From positions 62,001 to 126,000 of the forward strand of contig JAEXAW010000101.1 in assembly GCA_023458055.1 (NCBI GenBank): a stretch of 64,000 nucleotides of DNA, read 5' to 3'. This document shows positions 1 through 8,429 of this stretch, one piece after another. This DNA comes from Pseudomonadota bacterium (GTDB lineage: Bacteria > Pseudomonadota > Alphaproteobacteria > Sphingomonadales > Sphingomonadaceae). Each line of letters begins with the position of its first letter. The stretch's first letter is position 1. Under the pieces are notes generated by a model that was given only the letters and a program-made list of their open reading frames with translations, had not been told where the DNA came from and searched no databases. The translations under genes and the position numbers were made by a program.

Positions 1-36
1 CCGCCCCGCGCAACCTTTATCGCATCCGGCCCTTGT

Positions 37-52
37 GTTGCAATTTTGCAAC
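37..52. promoter_or_regulatory. Perfect inverted repeat in the clpB promoter region
   Basis: Seen: GTTGCAA and TTGCAAC are separated by two T residues, giving 7-bp perfect arms. The repeat begins inside a TTGTGT-like hexamer and ends just before TTATAT, about where a promoter for clpB would lie. Inference: an operator or part of a heat-shock promoter. No CIRCE element and no clear sigma-32 consensus is present. Confidence 0.35.
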
Positions 53-99
53 ATTATATCGAACCGGAACCAAATTCAGATTAAGGGGGTATCCACTTT

Positions 100-2691
100 A
101 TGAACCTCGAAAAATTTACCGATCGCGCCAAGGGTTTTCTGCAATCCGCACAAACGGTCGCGATCCGCATGAACCATCAGCAGATCACGCCGGACCATAT
201 ATTGAAGGCGCTGCTGGAAGATAATCAAGGCATGGCCGCTGGGCTCATCCGCAAAGCGGGTGGCGATCCTGCGCGTGCGACCATGGCAGTTGATGCCGCG
301 CTCGCTAAAATCCCGGCAGTGTCGGGATCGGGCGCGCAAAATTCGCCGGGCCTCAACAATGATGCCGTGCGGTTGCTCGACCAGGCCGAACAACTCGCAA
401 CCAAGGCGGGCGATAGTTATGTGACGGTCGAACGGCTGCTTCAGGCGTTCACACTCGACAAATCGTCGCCCGCGGGCAAGGCGCTGGCCGAGGCAGGCGT
501 GACCGCCGATGGCCTCAACGCCGCCATCAACGAACTGCGCAAGGGCCGCAATGCCGACACGGCGGGCGCGGAAGATCGTTATGATGCGCTCAAGAAATTC
601 GCCCGCGACCTCACCGAAGCGGCGCGCGATGGCAAGCTCGACCCGGTTATCGGGCGCGACGAGGAAATCCGCCGCACCATCCAGATCCTTGCCCGTCGCA
701 CCAAGAATAACCCGGTGCTGATCGGCGAGCCCGGCGTTGGTAAGACCGCCATCGCAGAGGGCCTCGCCTTGCGCATCGCCAATGGTGACGTGCCCGATAC
801 GCTCAAGAACCGCACGCTGATGGCGCTGGACATGGGAAGCCTGATCGCGGGCGCTAAATATCGCGGCGAATTTGAGGAACGCTTGAAGGGCGTGCTCGAC
901 GAGGTGAAACAGGCCGAAGGCGATATCATCCTCTTCATCGACGAAATGCACACGCTCATCGGCGCGGGCAAATCCGAAGGCGCGATGGACGCTGGCAATT
1001 TGCTGAAGCCCGCCCTCGCGCGCGGTGAACTCCACTGCATCGGCGCCACCACGCTCGATGAATATCAGAAATATGTCGAAAAGGACGCTGCGCTCCAGCG
1101 CCGGTTCCAGCCCGTCTTTGTCGGTGAGCCGACAGTCGAGGACACCATCTCGATTCTGCGCGGGCTCAAGGAAAAATATGAGCTCCACCACGGCGTGCGC
1201 ATCACCGATGGCGCGCTGGTGTCTGCGGCGATGCTTTCGAACCGCTACATCACGGACCGTTTCCTCCCCGATAAAGCCATCGACCTGATGGACGAGGCTG
1301 CATCGCGCCTGCGTATGGAGGTGGAATCGAAGCCCGAAGAAATCGAAAATCTTGACCGCCGGATCATCCAGTTGAAGATCGAACGCGAAGCCTTGAAAAA
1401 GGAAAGCGATGCCGCATCCAAAGACCGGCTCGAAAATCTGGAAACCGAGCTTGCCAATCTCGAACAGCAATCGAGTGAACTGACCACGCGCTGGCAGAAT
1501 GAAAAGGACAAGATTGCGGGCGAAGCCGACATCAAGACCAAACTTGATGCAGCCCGCGTCGAATTGGAACAGGCCCAGCGGGCGGGCGATCTCGCCAAGG
1601 CGGGCGAGATCCAATATGGGACCATCCCCAATCTCGAAAAATCGCTGGCCGAAGCCCAGGCGGCGGCGGGCGATAGCCAGAACGCGGCGATGTTGCGGGA
1701 AGAGGTCACCGAAAATGATATCGCCGGGGTCGTCTCACGCTGGACCGGCATTCCGGTTGACCGGATGATGGAAGGCGAGCGCGAAAAGCTGCTCGGCATG
1801 GAGTTGAAACTCGCCGCGCGGGTGATCGGTCAGCAGGATGCGGTAAAGGCCGTCTCGACCGCCGTGCGCCGGTCACGCGCGGGGCTACAAGACCCCAACC
1901 GACCGCTCGGTTCTTTCCTGTTCCTGGGGCCAACCGGTGTGGGCAAGACCGAACTTACCAAGGCGCTTGCCGGATTCTTGTTCGACGATGACAATGCGAT
2001 GGTCCGCATCGACATGAGCGAGTTCATGGAAAAGCACAGCGTCGCACGCCTCATCGGTGCGCCTCCGGGTTATGTCGGCTATGATGAAGGCGGCGTCCTC
2101 ACCGAAGCCGTCCGCCGCCGTCCCTATCAGGTGGTTTTGTTTGACGAGGTGGAAAAGGCGCATGGCGATGTGTTCAACATCCTCCTTCAGGTGCTCGACG
2201 ATGGTCGTTTGACCGATGGTCAAGGCCGCACGGTCGATTTCACCAACACACTGATCATCTTAACGTCCAACCTTGGCAGCCAATATCTGGTCGATTTGAA
2301 GGATGGCGAGGATGTCGACAAGGTCGAGCCGCAGGTGATGGACGTGGTCAAAGCCCATTTCCGTCCCGAATTCCTGAACCGTCTCGACGAGATTGTGCTG
2401 TTCCACCGTCTGGGCCAGGAGCATATGGGCGGCATCGTCGATATTCAGGTGGCGCGCGTCCAGAAACTGCTGGCGGATCGCAAGATCACGCTGGAGCTAA
2501 CGGACAGCGCCAAGGCGTGGTTAGGCCGCGTCGGCTATGACCCGGTTTACGGTGCCCGCCCGCTCAAACGCGCGGTGCAAAAATATCTGCAAGATCCGCT
2601 GGCGGACCTGATCCTGAAAGGCGAAGTGCCGGATCGATCAACGGTCAAGGTCGATGAAGGCGATGGGGGCTTGGTGTTGAGGGTGGAGTAA
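100..2691 (+). CDS. clpB: ATP-dependent disaggregase ClpB
   Basis: Cytoplasmic Hsp100 unfoldase that pulls polypeptides out of aggregates together with DnaK/DnaJ. The 863 residues match the usual ClpB length. In order: an N-terminal Clp repeat domain (to about 145), a first AAA+ module with Walker A GEPGVGKT at 209-216, the long charged coiled-coil middle domain (about 410-535) that separates ClpB from ClpA, a second AAA+ module with GPTGVGKT near 610-617, and the C-terminal D2-small domain. The start follows a G-rich ribosome site (AAGGGGG). A palindrome lies upstream. The neighbouring gene is convergent, only 11 bp away, and no terminator is visible between them. Confidence 0.98.
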   Translation: MNLEKFTDRAKGFLQSAQTVAIRMNHQQITPDHILKALLEDNQGMAAGLIRKAGGDPARATMAVDAALAKIPAVSGSGAQNSPGLNNDAVRLLDQAEQLATKAGDSYVTVERLLQAFTLDKSSPAGKALAEAGVTADGLNAAINELRKGRNADTAGAEDRYDALKKFARDLTEAARDGKLDPVIGRDEEIRRTIQILARRTKNNPVLIGEPGVGKTAIAEGLALRIANGDVPDTLKNRTLMALDMGSLIAGAKYRGEFEERLKGVLDEVKQAEGDIILFIDEMHTLIGAGKSEGAMDAGNLLKPALARGELHCIGATTLDEYQKYVEKDAALQRRFQPVFVGEPTVEDTISILRGLKEKYELHHGVRITDGALVSAAMLSNRYITDRFLPDKAIDLMDEAASRLRMEVESKPEEIENLDRRIIQLKIEREALKKESDAASKDRLENLETELANLEQQSSELTTRWQNEKDKIAGEADIKTKLDAARVELEQAQRAGDLAKAGEIQYGTIPNLEKSLAEAQAAAGDSQNAAMLREEVTENDIAGVVSRWTGIPVDRMMEGEREKLLGMELKLAARVIGQQDAVKAVSTAVRRSRAGLQDPNRPLGSFLFLGPTGVGKTELTKALAGFLFDDDNAMVRIDMSEFMEKHSVARLIGAPPGYVGYDEGGVLTEAVRRRPYQVVLFDEVEKAHGDVFNILLQVLDDGRLTDGQGRTVDFTNTLIILTSNLGSQYLVDLKDGEDVDKVEPQVMDVVKAHFRPEFLNRLDEIVLFHRLGQEHMGGIVDIQVARVQKLLADRKITLELTDSAKAWLGRVGYDPVYGARPLKRAVQKYLQDPLADLILKGEVPDRSTVKVDEGDGGLVLRVE

Positions 2692-2702
2692 CGCTCGCAA
2701 GA

Positions 2703-3698
2703 TCAGAAGGGGCGTCCGGGCGGGCCGGTCAAGTCTAACGGACGCTCCCTGATCCATTTCGAAAGAATATATTTGCGGCCTCTAATGACGGGTAATCCGG
2801 CATGTTTTGCGGCGTTATCGATACTGCCCTCACTATTGACGTTGGTGAAGTGGATTGCGTCCCCCGTCTTGCCGCGCAATTTTAATCCCAGTTCAGGAAA
2901 ACTGGTCTCACCGCCTTCAAAATGGTGATTCAATGCTACTAGAAACGTCTTCGCGCGCTGATTGTCTCCGGTCGGCAGAGCATCACTATGGAGTTTATAT
3001 TGCTCTCCGGCATCGTAGCACAGAATTTGCGTAGGTTCACCTTGCGACACATCAGTCTGCGTAGCCTTCGCTATGCGACGGTTAATTGCATGAACGACAG
3101 GATCTTCCTTCACGATTGGGAAAGCAGCCGTGCGAGCGGTACGGATAGGATCTTGAACCATACGACCGGTGACCGGGTGAAAGACCACTGATGGTTGCAA
3201 ATTCCCTGATGCTTGTTCGATGATGTAGTGACACTCATCGGGTGTCATAAAATGAAGATGCTGTTCAACGAGCGGCGTATCGTTGCAGCAGACGGGGTTC
3301 ATCGATGCGAGTGGATCGCCCTCCTCGTTAATATCCATTGCCTCGATAAGCCGCAATTGTCGTTCGGCTAAAGAATCATATGCTGCCCGTTGCCGCAACA
3401 GTTTGAGCGCTAGCCGCCAATCCCGGCTTGCACCACCTGCTCCGTTTGCAAGCATGGCGATATGGATGGGTGCGATTTCTTCCAAGCCCAATTCCACGGC
3501 CCTGCCATAAAATTTTCGGGCGAGCTTAATATCTCGTCGGATGAGCGCACCGCTCAGCCGCCAATCCGCGAGCATAAGCGCCGCGCGAGCATCGCCGTCT
3601 TGTTCTGCTTTGTTCAGTAACTCGAAGGCGCCGGCAACATTCCCCTGTTCGGCGAGCAATTTTGCCTGATCGGTCACATGGTGAGGAGACGCAATCAT
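2703..3698 (-). CDS. Sel1/TPR-like repeat protein with prolyl 4-hydroxylase-type 2OG-Fe(II) oxygenase domain
   Basis: 331 residues from the ATG at 3698, chosen because AAAAGG lies 7 nt upstream; a longer frame would read back through a terminator. Residues 10-115 form short helical repeats of Sel1/TPR type. Residues about 140-320 are a P4H-like double-stranded beta-helix: iron ligands H237 and D239 (HSD) and H299, with K309 (or R308) placed to bind 2-oxoglutarate. Known for the family: hydroxylation of prolyl or other side chains using O2 and 2-oxoglutarate. No signal peptide, so cytoplasmic. It follows the TonB-dependent receptor gene 3774-6971 across a terminator, mirroring the second module upstream. 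The substrate is unknown. Confidence 0.85.
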   Translation of the reverse strand: MIASPHHVTDQAKLLAEQGNVAGAFELLNKAEQDGDARAALMLADWRLSGALIRRDIKLARKFYGRAVELGLEEIAPIHIAMLANGAGGASRDWRLALKLLRQRAAYDSLAERQLRLIEAMDINEEGDPLASMNPVCCNDTPLVEQHLHFMTPDECHYIIEQASGNLQPSVVFHPVTGRMVQDPIRTARTAAFPIVKEDPVVHAINRRIAKATQTDVSQGEPTQILCYDAGEQYKLHSDALPTGDNQRAKTFLVALNHHFEGGETSFPELGLKLRGKTGDAIHFTNVNSEGSIDNAAKHAGLPVIRGRKYILSKWIRERPLDLTGPPGRPF

Positions 3699-3714
3699 GA
3701 TGAAGCCTTTTAGC

Positions 3715-3752
3715 AAAAAAGAAGGGCTGGAACAAAGCCCCAGCCCTTCTTT
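3715..3752 (-). terminator. Rho-independent terminator after the first TonB-dependent receptor
   Basis: A 13-bp perfect stem (arms 3718-3730 and 3740-3752) is followed on the minus strand by a T run. It lies between the receptor stop and the 2OG-oxygenase start. The T run overlaps the oxygenase leader, so any read-through would be limited and expression of the two genes unequal. Confidence 0.9.
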
Positions 3753-3773
3753 GAACATTAACCAATCGAAAGA

Positions 3774-6700
3774 TCAGAATTTGGCGACGACACCCGCGTA
3801 ACCATAGCGACCGCGAACATCATAGATGCCGGAGCCACCACCCACACCGGTGAGACCGTAGGGAGGTTGACGGTTGGTAATGTTGTCAACACCAAGATAA
3901 ACGTTGAACTGATCGTTCACATCAAGACCGACCCGGATATCGTGATAGAACACATCCGGATATTTCTTGATCGGCGCATAGTCAGCATTTTGCGGGCCTT
4001 GTCCGTTGAGCGGATTATAATCTTCCCACGTATTGAGATACATTTTGTCGATCCAGCGCAGCTTGTATCCCACCGTCACCTTGCCGAATTCAAGCCCGGC
4101 GTTGAAGCTGACTTCATCGCTCGGATCCGCAAGTTCATTGAGGAAACGATTTGCAAAATTGGGATTTGATGGGTTGGTGAAGTCATCGTTCTGGAAAGTG
4201 TGGGTCCAGATAGCGTTCAGGTTCAGACGACCCCAATCAAACCGATGCTGGTACGCAAAGTTGGTATCGATGCCGCGGCGACGCATTGACGCAAAGTTAG
4301 TCGACGATTGCAGAAGCGAGGTTTCAACAATACGGAATTGCTGTTCACCGTTGGGTCCACCGCTAGCTCCCGCACGCTCGAACAACGTACAGAAGACGTT
4401 ATTGAGGTCCGGGGAATCGTAGCAAAGATTTGCGATCTGTTGCGCACTCACTGCCGAGATTACGTCATCAACCTTGATGTCGTAATAATCGACCGACAAC
4501 GACAATCCGGGAACGAAACGCGGCGTGAAAACACCACCGACGGTCCAAGACGTTGATTTTTCTGCCTTCAAGCCCGGGTTGCCACCACTCGTAACTTCGA
4601 GGGATGACGAATAAACATAATCGTACCCGGCCGGACGACCTGCCGCATCGCAGTTTGCGCGACGCGTGGCCGATCCAGTGCCGATGTTGCGCTCCGAACA
4701 GGGATCAACAAAACCCGGTGCAAAATTCTGACCTTGAGCCGAATAGAGCTCTGACAGATTTGGTGCGCGAACCGACTTGGCATAGGTCCCACGGAAGCGA
4801 ACGTCTTCAATCGGACGCCATTCGACACCGCCGCTATACGCCCAGACTGTACCAGCCGCACCCTTATAATCCGCCACACGAGCAGATCCGGTCAACGTCA
4901 GCTCTTGGAACAGCGGAACATCTTTCAAAAGAGGCACGCGAACTTCCGCAAACGCTTCTTTCACTTCAAAAGCGGGCGAACTGAACGAGGGGATAGCATT
5001 GTAGAAAGCATATCCCGCCTGGGTCAGATCATCGAGGTCATAGCGCAACGTCTCGCGACGATATTCTGCACCAATGGAGAAACTGATCGGGCCACCGGGC
5101 AACTCGAACAGCGAACTCAAATCGCCAGCAAGATAGCCGCCTAGATTGAGCTGGGTGATCTTGCCGGTCGCCAGAGAATCCACCAGCAGATATTTTCTGG
5201 CCGCATCGGACACCGAACCATCACCAAACGGGTTGAGCGGAACGCATGCTGCAACGTCTGCCGCGAGAACGTTCGGGTTGCCCCCCACATCTTCACCCGC
5301 ATAACGACCGTCCAATTGCGAGCGACAAACGATCTGACCGTTCAGCGGGTTGACCGCAGTGTCCACCGCGAGGAGATAGCGCTGCGTATTTACGTTACCC
5401 TTGATGAGGTTACGTTCTTTGTGTTCGCCATAATTAGCAAAGACTTCATAATTCCAGTCATCATTGAAATCACCGCGGACACCAAAGACGGCGCGGTAGG
5501 TTTCACGGCGAATCGCTTCATCGCGAATACCTAGATCGACCCAGTTACGACGCAGTGAAAACCGGAACGACCCGTTAGCGATGGCTGCACGCTGAGCCGC
5601 CAATTGCGTAGCGTTGAGAGCACTACCGGTATTGGGATTTACTGTTGTGGCAAGCAATTGCTGGGTCAAAGTCGCGCGAGCCTGTGCCGACAAATAGGGG
5701 TTGTCGAGACGGATACCTTCGCGATTCACAAGGCCTCGCGCGCCACCGGTGATGTAGTAAGAGGGGTCAACCAAGGTATCGATTTCGATCGCATCGCTCA
5801 ACGTCTGTCCTTGCGAGAAGAACGGGCCGCTCTGCGAACCCTGAGCTTCGGTACGAACATATTTTGCTTCGACAAAGGGAACAAAAGCTGGCGAAACTTC
5901 ATAATGGCCCAGCAAATTGACGGAATAGCGGGTCAATTCAGGCGACAACGCAACCAAACGACCTTCGCGACCGATATATCCATTCCCGCCGATGAAGTTA
6001 CCGTTCGGGCCAAGACCAACCCGTTGCCCCGTAATCGGATTTAGCGCGCCGGTTGAATTAAAAATCGAAGCACATGTGAAAGCCGCTCCGAGAGCGTCAG
6101 CTCCGCAAGGTGCTGCTGAGTTAGCGTACCGGACAGCGACCATGCCGCCGGTTGCAATCGTCGCCGAGCGAACGTCGCGGTAAAAAGTGCGATCAAAAAT
6201 GCCGTCGGACCCGCTGGGATCAGTATCTGTAATTATAAATGTGTCATTTTGAGCAAGATTCTTACGACCGCTGGCATAATAATCAGACTGATGCGCATAT
6301 TCGAGGTTTAAGGCAACGTTACCGCGACCATCACCAAAGTTCTTACCGGCCAGCAACGACACATACTGGTTGCCTGCATCACCGTGGTCAATGTTGACAC
6401 CGGTCTGTCCACGCAATTGAATGCCTTCGTAATCCTTTTTGAGAACGAAATTCACGACACCTGCAATCGCGTCCGAACCATAAACGGCGGAGTTACCACC
6501 CGTCACAAGTTCTACGCGTTCGATGAGGTCGGTCGGAAAAGTATTCACGTCGGGCGAGACGCCGCTGGAAAGAACGTCGCCCGCGACATGGCGGCGGCCA
6601 TTGACGAGCACCAGCGTACGTTCTGACCCCAATCCACGAAGGTCAAGCAGGTTCAAACCCCGCGTACCAAGAAAGCGGGTGGAGTTTTGCTGGCTGTAGG

Positions 6701-6971
6701 TATTGCGCAACTGCGGCAGATCATTCAGCACGTCGCCGACCGATACTTGCCCGGTTTCAAAAAACTCTTCGCCCGTTACGACCGAGATGGGCTGAACTGA
6801 TTCGAGATTGGGGGAACGAATACGCGAACCTGTTACAACGATCGCTTCATCAGCAGCAGCGGTACCAGTTTCAGCAGTTATTGAGTCCTGCGCAAATGCA
6901 GGCGACGACGCCAGCGCCAAACTCATCACGGCGATCGCTACGCCGCTATTCAATGTAGTGGTTTTCTTCAC
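3774..6971 (-). CDS. TonB-dependent outer-membrane receptor
   Basis: Large (1065 aa) outer-membrane active transporter. A signal peptide with an alanine-rich core ends at SPAFAQ. A plug domain follows (conserved stretches VTGSRI, LRGLGSERTLVLVNG, NSAVYGSDAIAGVVNFVLK), then a 22-strand-type barrel ending in phenylalanine (VVAKF). I place the start at a GTG (6971), with GAAGGA 7 nt upstream; longer ATG frames would put extra residues before the signal peptide. The same leader and GTG arrangement occurs at the receptor 8430-11405. Substrate unknown; the plug/barrel style is that of sphingomonad receptors for organic nutrients as well as siderophores. Followed by a terminator and a 2OG oxygenase. 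Confidence 0.95.
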   Translation of the reverse strand: MKKTTTLNSGVAIAVMSLALASSPAFAQDSITAETGTAAADEAIVVTGSRIRSPNLESVQPISVVTGEEFFETGQVSVGDVLNDLPQLRNTYSQQNSTRFLGTRGLNLLDLRGLGSERTLVLVNGRRHVAGDVLSSGVSPDVNTFPTDLIERVELVTGGNSAVYGSDAIAGVVNFVLKKDYEGIQLRGQTGVNIDHGDAGNQYVSLLAGKNFGDGRGNVALNLEYAHQSDYYASGRKNLAQNDTFIITDTDPSGSDGIFDRTFYRDVRSATIATGGMVAVRYANSAAPCGADALGAAFTCASIFNSTGALNPITGQRVGLGPNGNFIGGNGYIGREGRLVALSPELTRYSVNLLGHYEVSPAFVPFVEAKYVRTEAQGSQSGPFFSQGQTLSDAIEIDTLVDPSYYITGGARGLVNREGIRLDNPYLSAQARATLTQQLLATTVNPNTGSALNATQLAAQRAAIANGSFRFSLRRNWVDLGIRDEAIRRETYRAVFGVRGDFNDDWNYEVFANYGEHKERNLIKGNVNTQRYLLAVDTAVNPLNGQIVCRSQLDGRYAGEDVGGNPNVLAADVAACVPLNPFGDGSVSDAARKYLLVDSLATGKITQLNLGGYLAGDLSSLFELPGGPISFSIGAEYRRETLRYDLDDLTQAGYAFYNAIPSFSSPAFEVKEAFAEVRVPLLKDVPLFQELTLTGSARVADYKGAAGTVWAYSGGVEWRPIEDVRFRGTYAKSVRAPNLSELYSAQGQNFAPGFVDPCSERNIGTGSATRRANCDAAGRPAGYDYVYSSSLEVTSGGNPGLKAEKSTSWTVGGVFTPRFVPGLSLSVDYYDIKVDDVISAVSAQQIANLCYDSPDLNNVFCTLFERAGASGGPNGEQQFRIVETSLLQSSTNFASMRRRGIDTNFAYQHRFDWGRLNLNAIWTHTFQNDDFTNPSNPNFANRFLNELADPSDEVSFNAGLEFGKVTVGYKLRWIDKMYLNTWEDYNPLNGQGPQNADYAPIKKYPDVFYHDIRVGLDVNDQFNVYLGVDNITNRQPPYGLTGVGGGSGIYDVRGRYGYAGVVAKF

Positions 6972-6978
6972 AATCCAG

Positions 6979-6984
6979 TCCTTC
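6979..6984 (-). promoter_or_regulatory. Ribosome binding site fixing a GTG start
   Basis: GAAGGA, 7 nt before GTG AAG AAA. The surrounding leader is nearly the same as that of the second receptor (AAAGGA at 11413-11418), in-frame reading as KDWIVKK in both. This supports GTG, not the upstream ATGs, as the start. Confidence 0.7.
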
Positions 6985-7159
6985 GGTTCAATAAGATTGG
7001 TCTCGCGAGACGAGTCCATTGTATGATGTGTGCCGACTTTCTGTCGGCCCAATTTGCCAAAGATGCCGTCATCGGGAGAGCAGGTAAAGAGGAAGCGCAG
7101 AAAACCGGGGTTATTTCGTGAACCTGTGATGAATATGTCACATTTGCGTAACAGACAAA

Positions 7160-8344
7160 TCAGTGTTGCGGCAGATCCGTTGCATCTGTGGCTTCAAAAT
7201 AGCGGGCAATCATCGCCTGTTCGGCTTCGCTGAGATGAGGGTTCCACACGTCGCAGATCAAGACCGCACGCAGTTCATCGCTGTGATTCCACGCTTCATG
7301 CTCAATCGTATCGTCGAACGCGAATGGCCTCCCCTCTACCCACTCGCGTATTTCGCCACCAACTCGGAACCCGCAATTTGGTGGGACGATCAATGGCAAA
7401 TGAATGATGGCGCGCGTGTTCGTGACGCCGGTATGGGGCGGAATATGGGTATGGGGTTTCAATAACGAGAAAAATGCAGAGGGTGCACGCCCGGGAACAT
7501 GTGAGCGAGGCACCTCGTCCAACGCGGCTCGCGTCGCCGGACAACGATCTAACACTGCCGCGTTGGGTTCGCCATATTCCCACAGGAAGCACGCACCCCA
7601 ATCAAGCGAATGATCAAGGTCACTCCACTTGTTTTCGGGCGTGCCTTTGTCCATTTTAACATAAGGGCGCAGCGCTTCGCCCGGAGCCTTGAGTAGTTGT
7701 AACAACTCCGCGCGGATCGCGTCCGTATGAATGGTTAAATCGTCAAACCAAGGAAAATGGTGATCGTCGAAGAATTCGTCGGCGGGCAGGAACGGATAGT
7801 ACAGACCGGCGCATTCATTTTGATAGATGCGGCGCTTTCCGGCGGCGCGATCGATAAAGGCGCGCATGCGGCGATGATCGCGCGGACCGAGTTTTGTAAT
7901 ATCGCTGCCGATTGCCGCTTCGATCCTCGTCGTCAGCGCAACGCCCTGCGCATTCACATATTTGCGGCCATGATCCAATATCGCTGCCAAGTCGGCGGGA
8001 ACTGGTTCTAATTGTTGCGCCATCTCTAGCACCCCGCTCCAAGCCTCTATAGCTTGCCGTCGCTCGTCGAGGCGTTCGTGCAATTCGGCCTTGCGCAACC
8101 AGGCCGTAAAATTTGTCCGATCGATGTTGAGGGCTTGTTCAAGCGCGTCGCGCTCGCATTTGTCATCCTCCATATGACGATATGCATTGGCCAAATTGAG
8201 CCACAATGGAGGTGCCAAGTGATCCAAATTGATCGCCGCCTTGAAGCAGTGGACGGCTAAAGGATAATTCGCATTCCGGAGAGCGTTCATACCTTCCGCG
8301 TTGGCACTGTGGGGGTCGGTAAAATGCATTAGCGCGTCTTTCAC
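7160..8344 (-). CDS. TPR protein with aspartyl/asparaginyl beta-hydroxylase domain
   Basis: 394 residues. The N-terminal third (about 12-110) holds TPR-like helix pairs (LWLNLANAYRHM, AWLRKAELHERL). The C-terminal part (about 210-370) carries the Asp/Asn beta-hydroxylase core: H304 in HIPPHTG, N309, R311 and H315 in the following strand, then FDDTIEHEAWNH with H349. Family role: 2-oxoglutarate and Fe(II)-dependent hydroxylation. No signal peptide. The frame begins with GTG; an ATG five codons in (8329) is an alternative because no well-spaced Shine-Dalgarno serves either. It follows the receptor 8430-11405 across a terminator, as the P4H-type gene does in the next module. Confidence 0.85.
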   Translation of the reverse strand: MKDALMHFTDPHSANAEGMNALRNANYPLAVHCFKAAINLDHLAPPLWLNLANAYRHMEDDKCERDALEQALNIDRTNFTAWLRKAELHERLDERRQAIEAWSGVLEMAQQLEPVPADLAAILDHGRKYVNAQGVALTTRIEAAIGSDITKLGPRDHRRMRAFIDRAAGKRRIYQNECAGLYYPFLPADEFFDDHHFPWFDDLTIHTDAIRAELLQLLKAPGEALRPYVKMDKGTPENKWSDLDHSLDWGACFLWEYGEPNAAVLDRCPATRAALDEVPRSHVPGRAPSAFFSLLKPHTHIPPHTGVTNTRAIIHLPLIVPPNCGFRVGGEIREWVEGRPFAFDDTIEHEAWNHSDELRAVLICDVWNPHLSEAEQAMIARYFEATDATDLPQH

Positions 8345-8379
8345 CTTGGGGTCGAATTTGCCTGAAATCCAAGCTTAAC

Positions 8380-8414
8380 GCAAAAAGGCGGATCTTTCGA
8401 CCCGCCTTCTTTGC
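8380..8414 (-). terminator. Rho-independent terminator after the second TonB-dependent receptor
   Basis: Stem AAGGCGG/CCGCCTT, extended by A/T pairs on both sides, ends in a T run on the minus strand. It separates the receptor stop (8430) from the hydroxylase start by a clear transcription break. Confidence 0.88.
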
Positions 8415-8429
8415 AACATTAATTGTCTA

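Noticed and set aside
76..1614. 512-codon open frame antisense to clpB
   Set aside because: Codon bias of the high-GC sense gene keeps the opposite strand open; the translation has no domain or signal and clpB is certain.
7053..7159. Small ORFs upstream of the first receptor
   Set aside because: None has a ribosome site or protein-like composition; the stretch is more likely promoter and leader.
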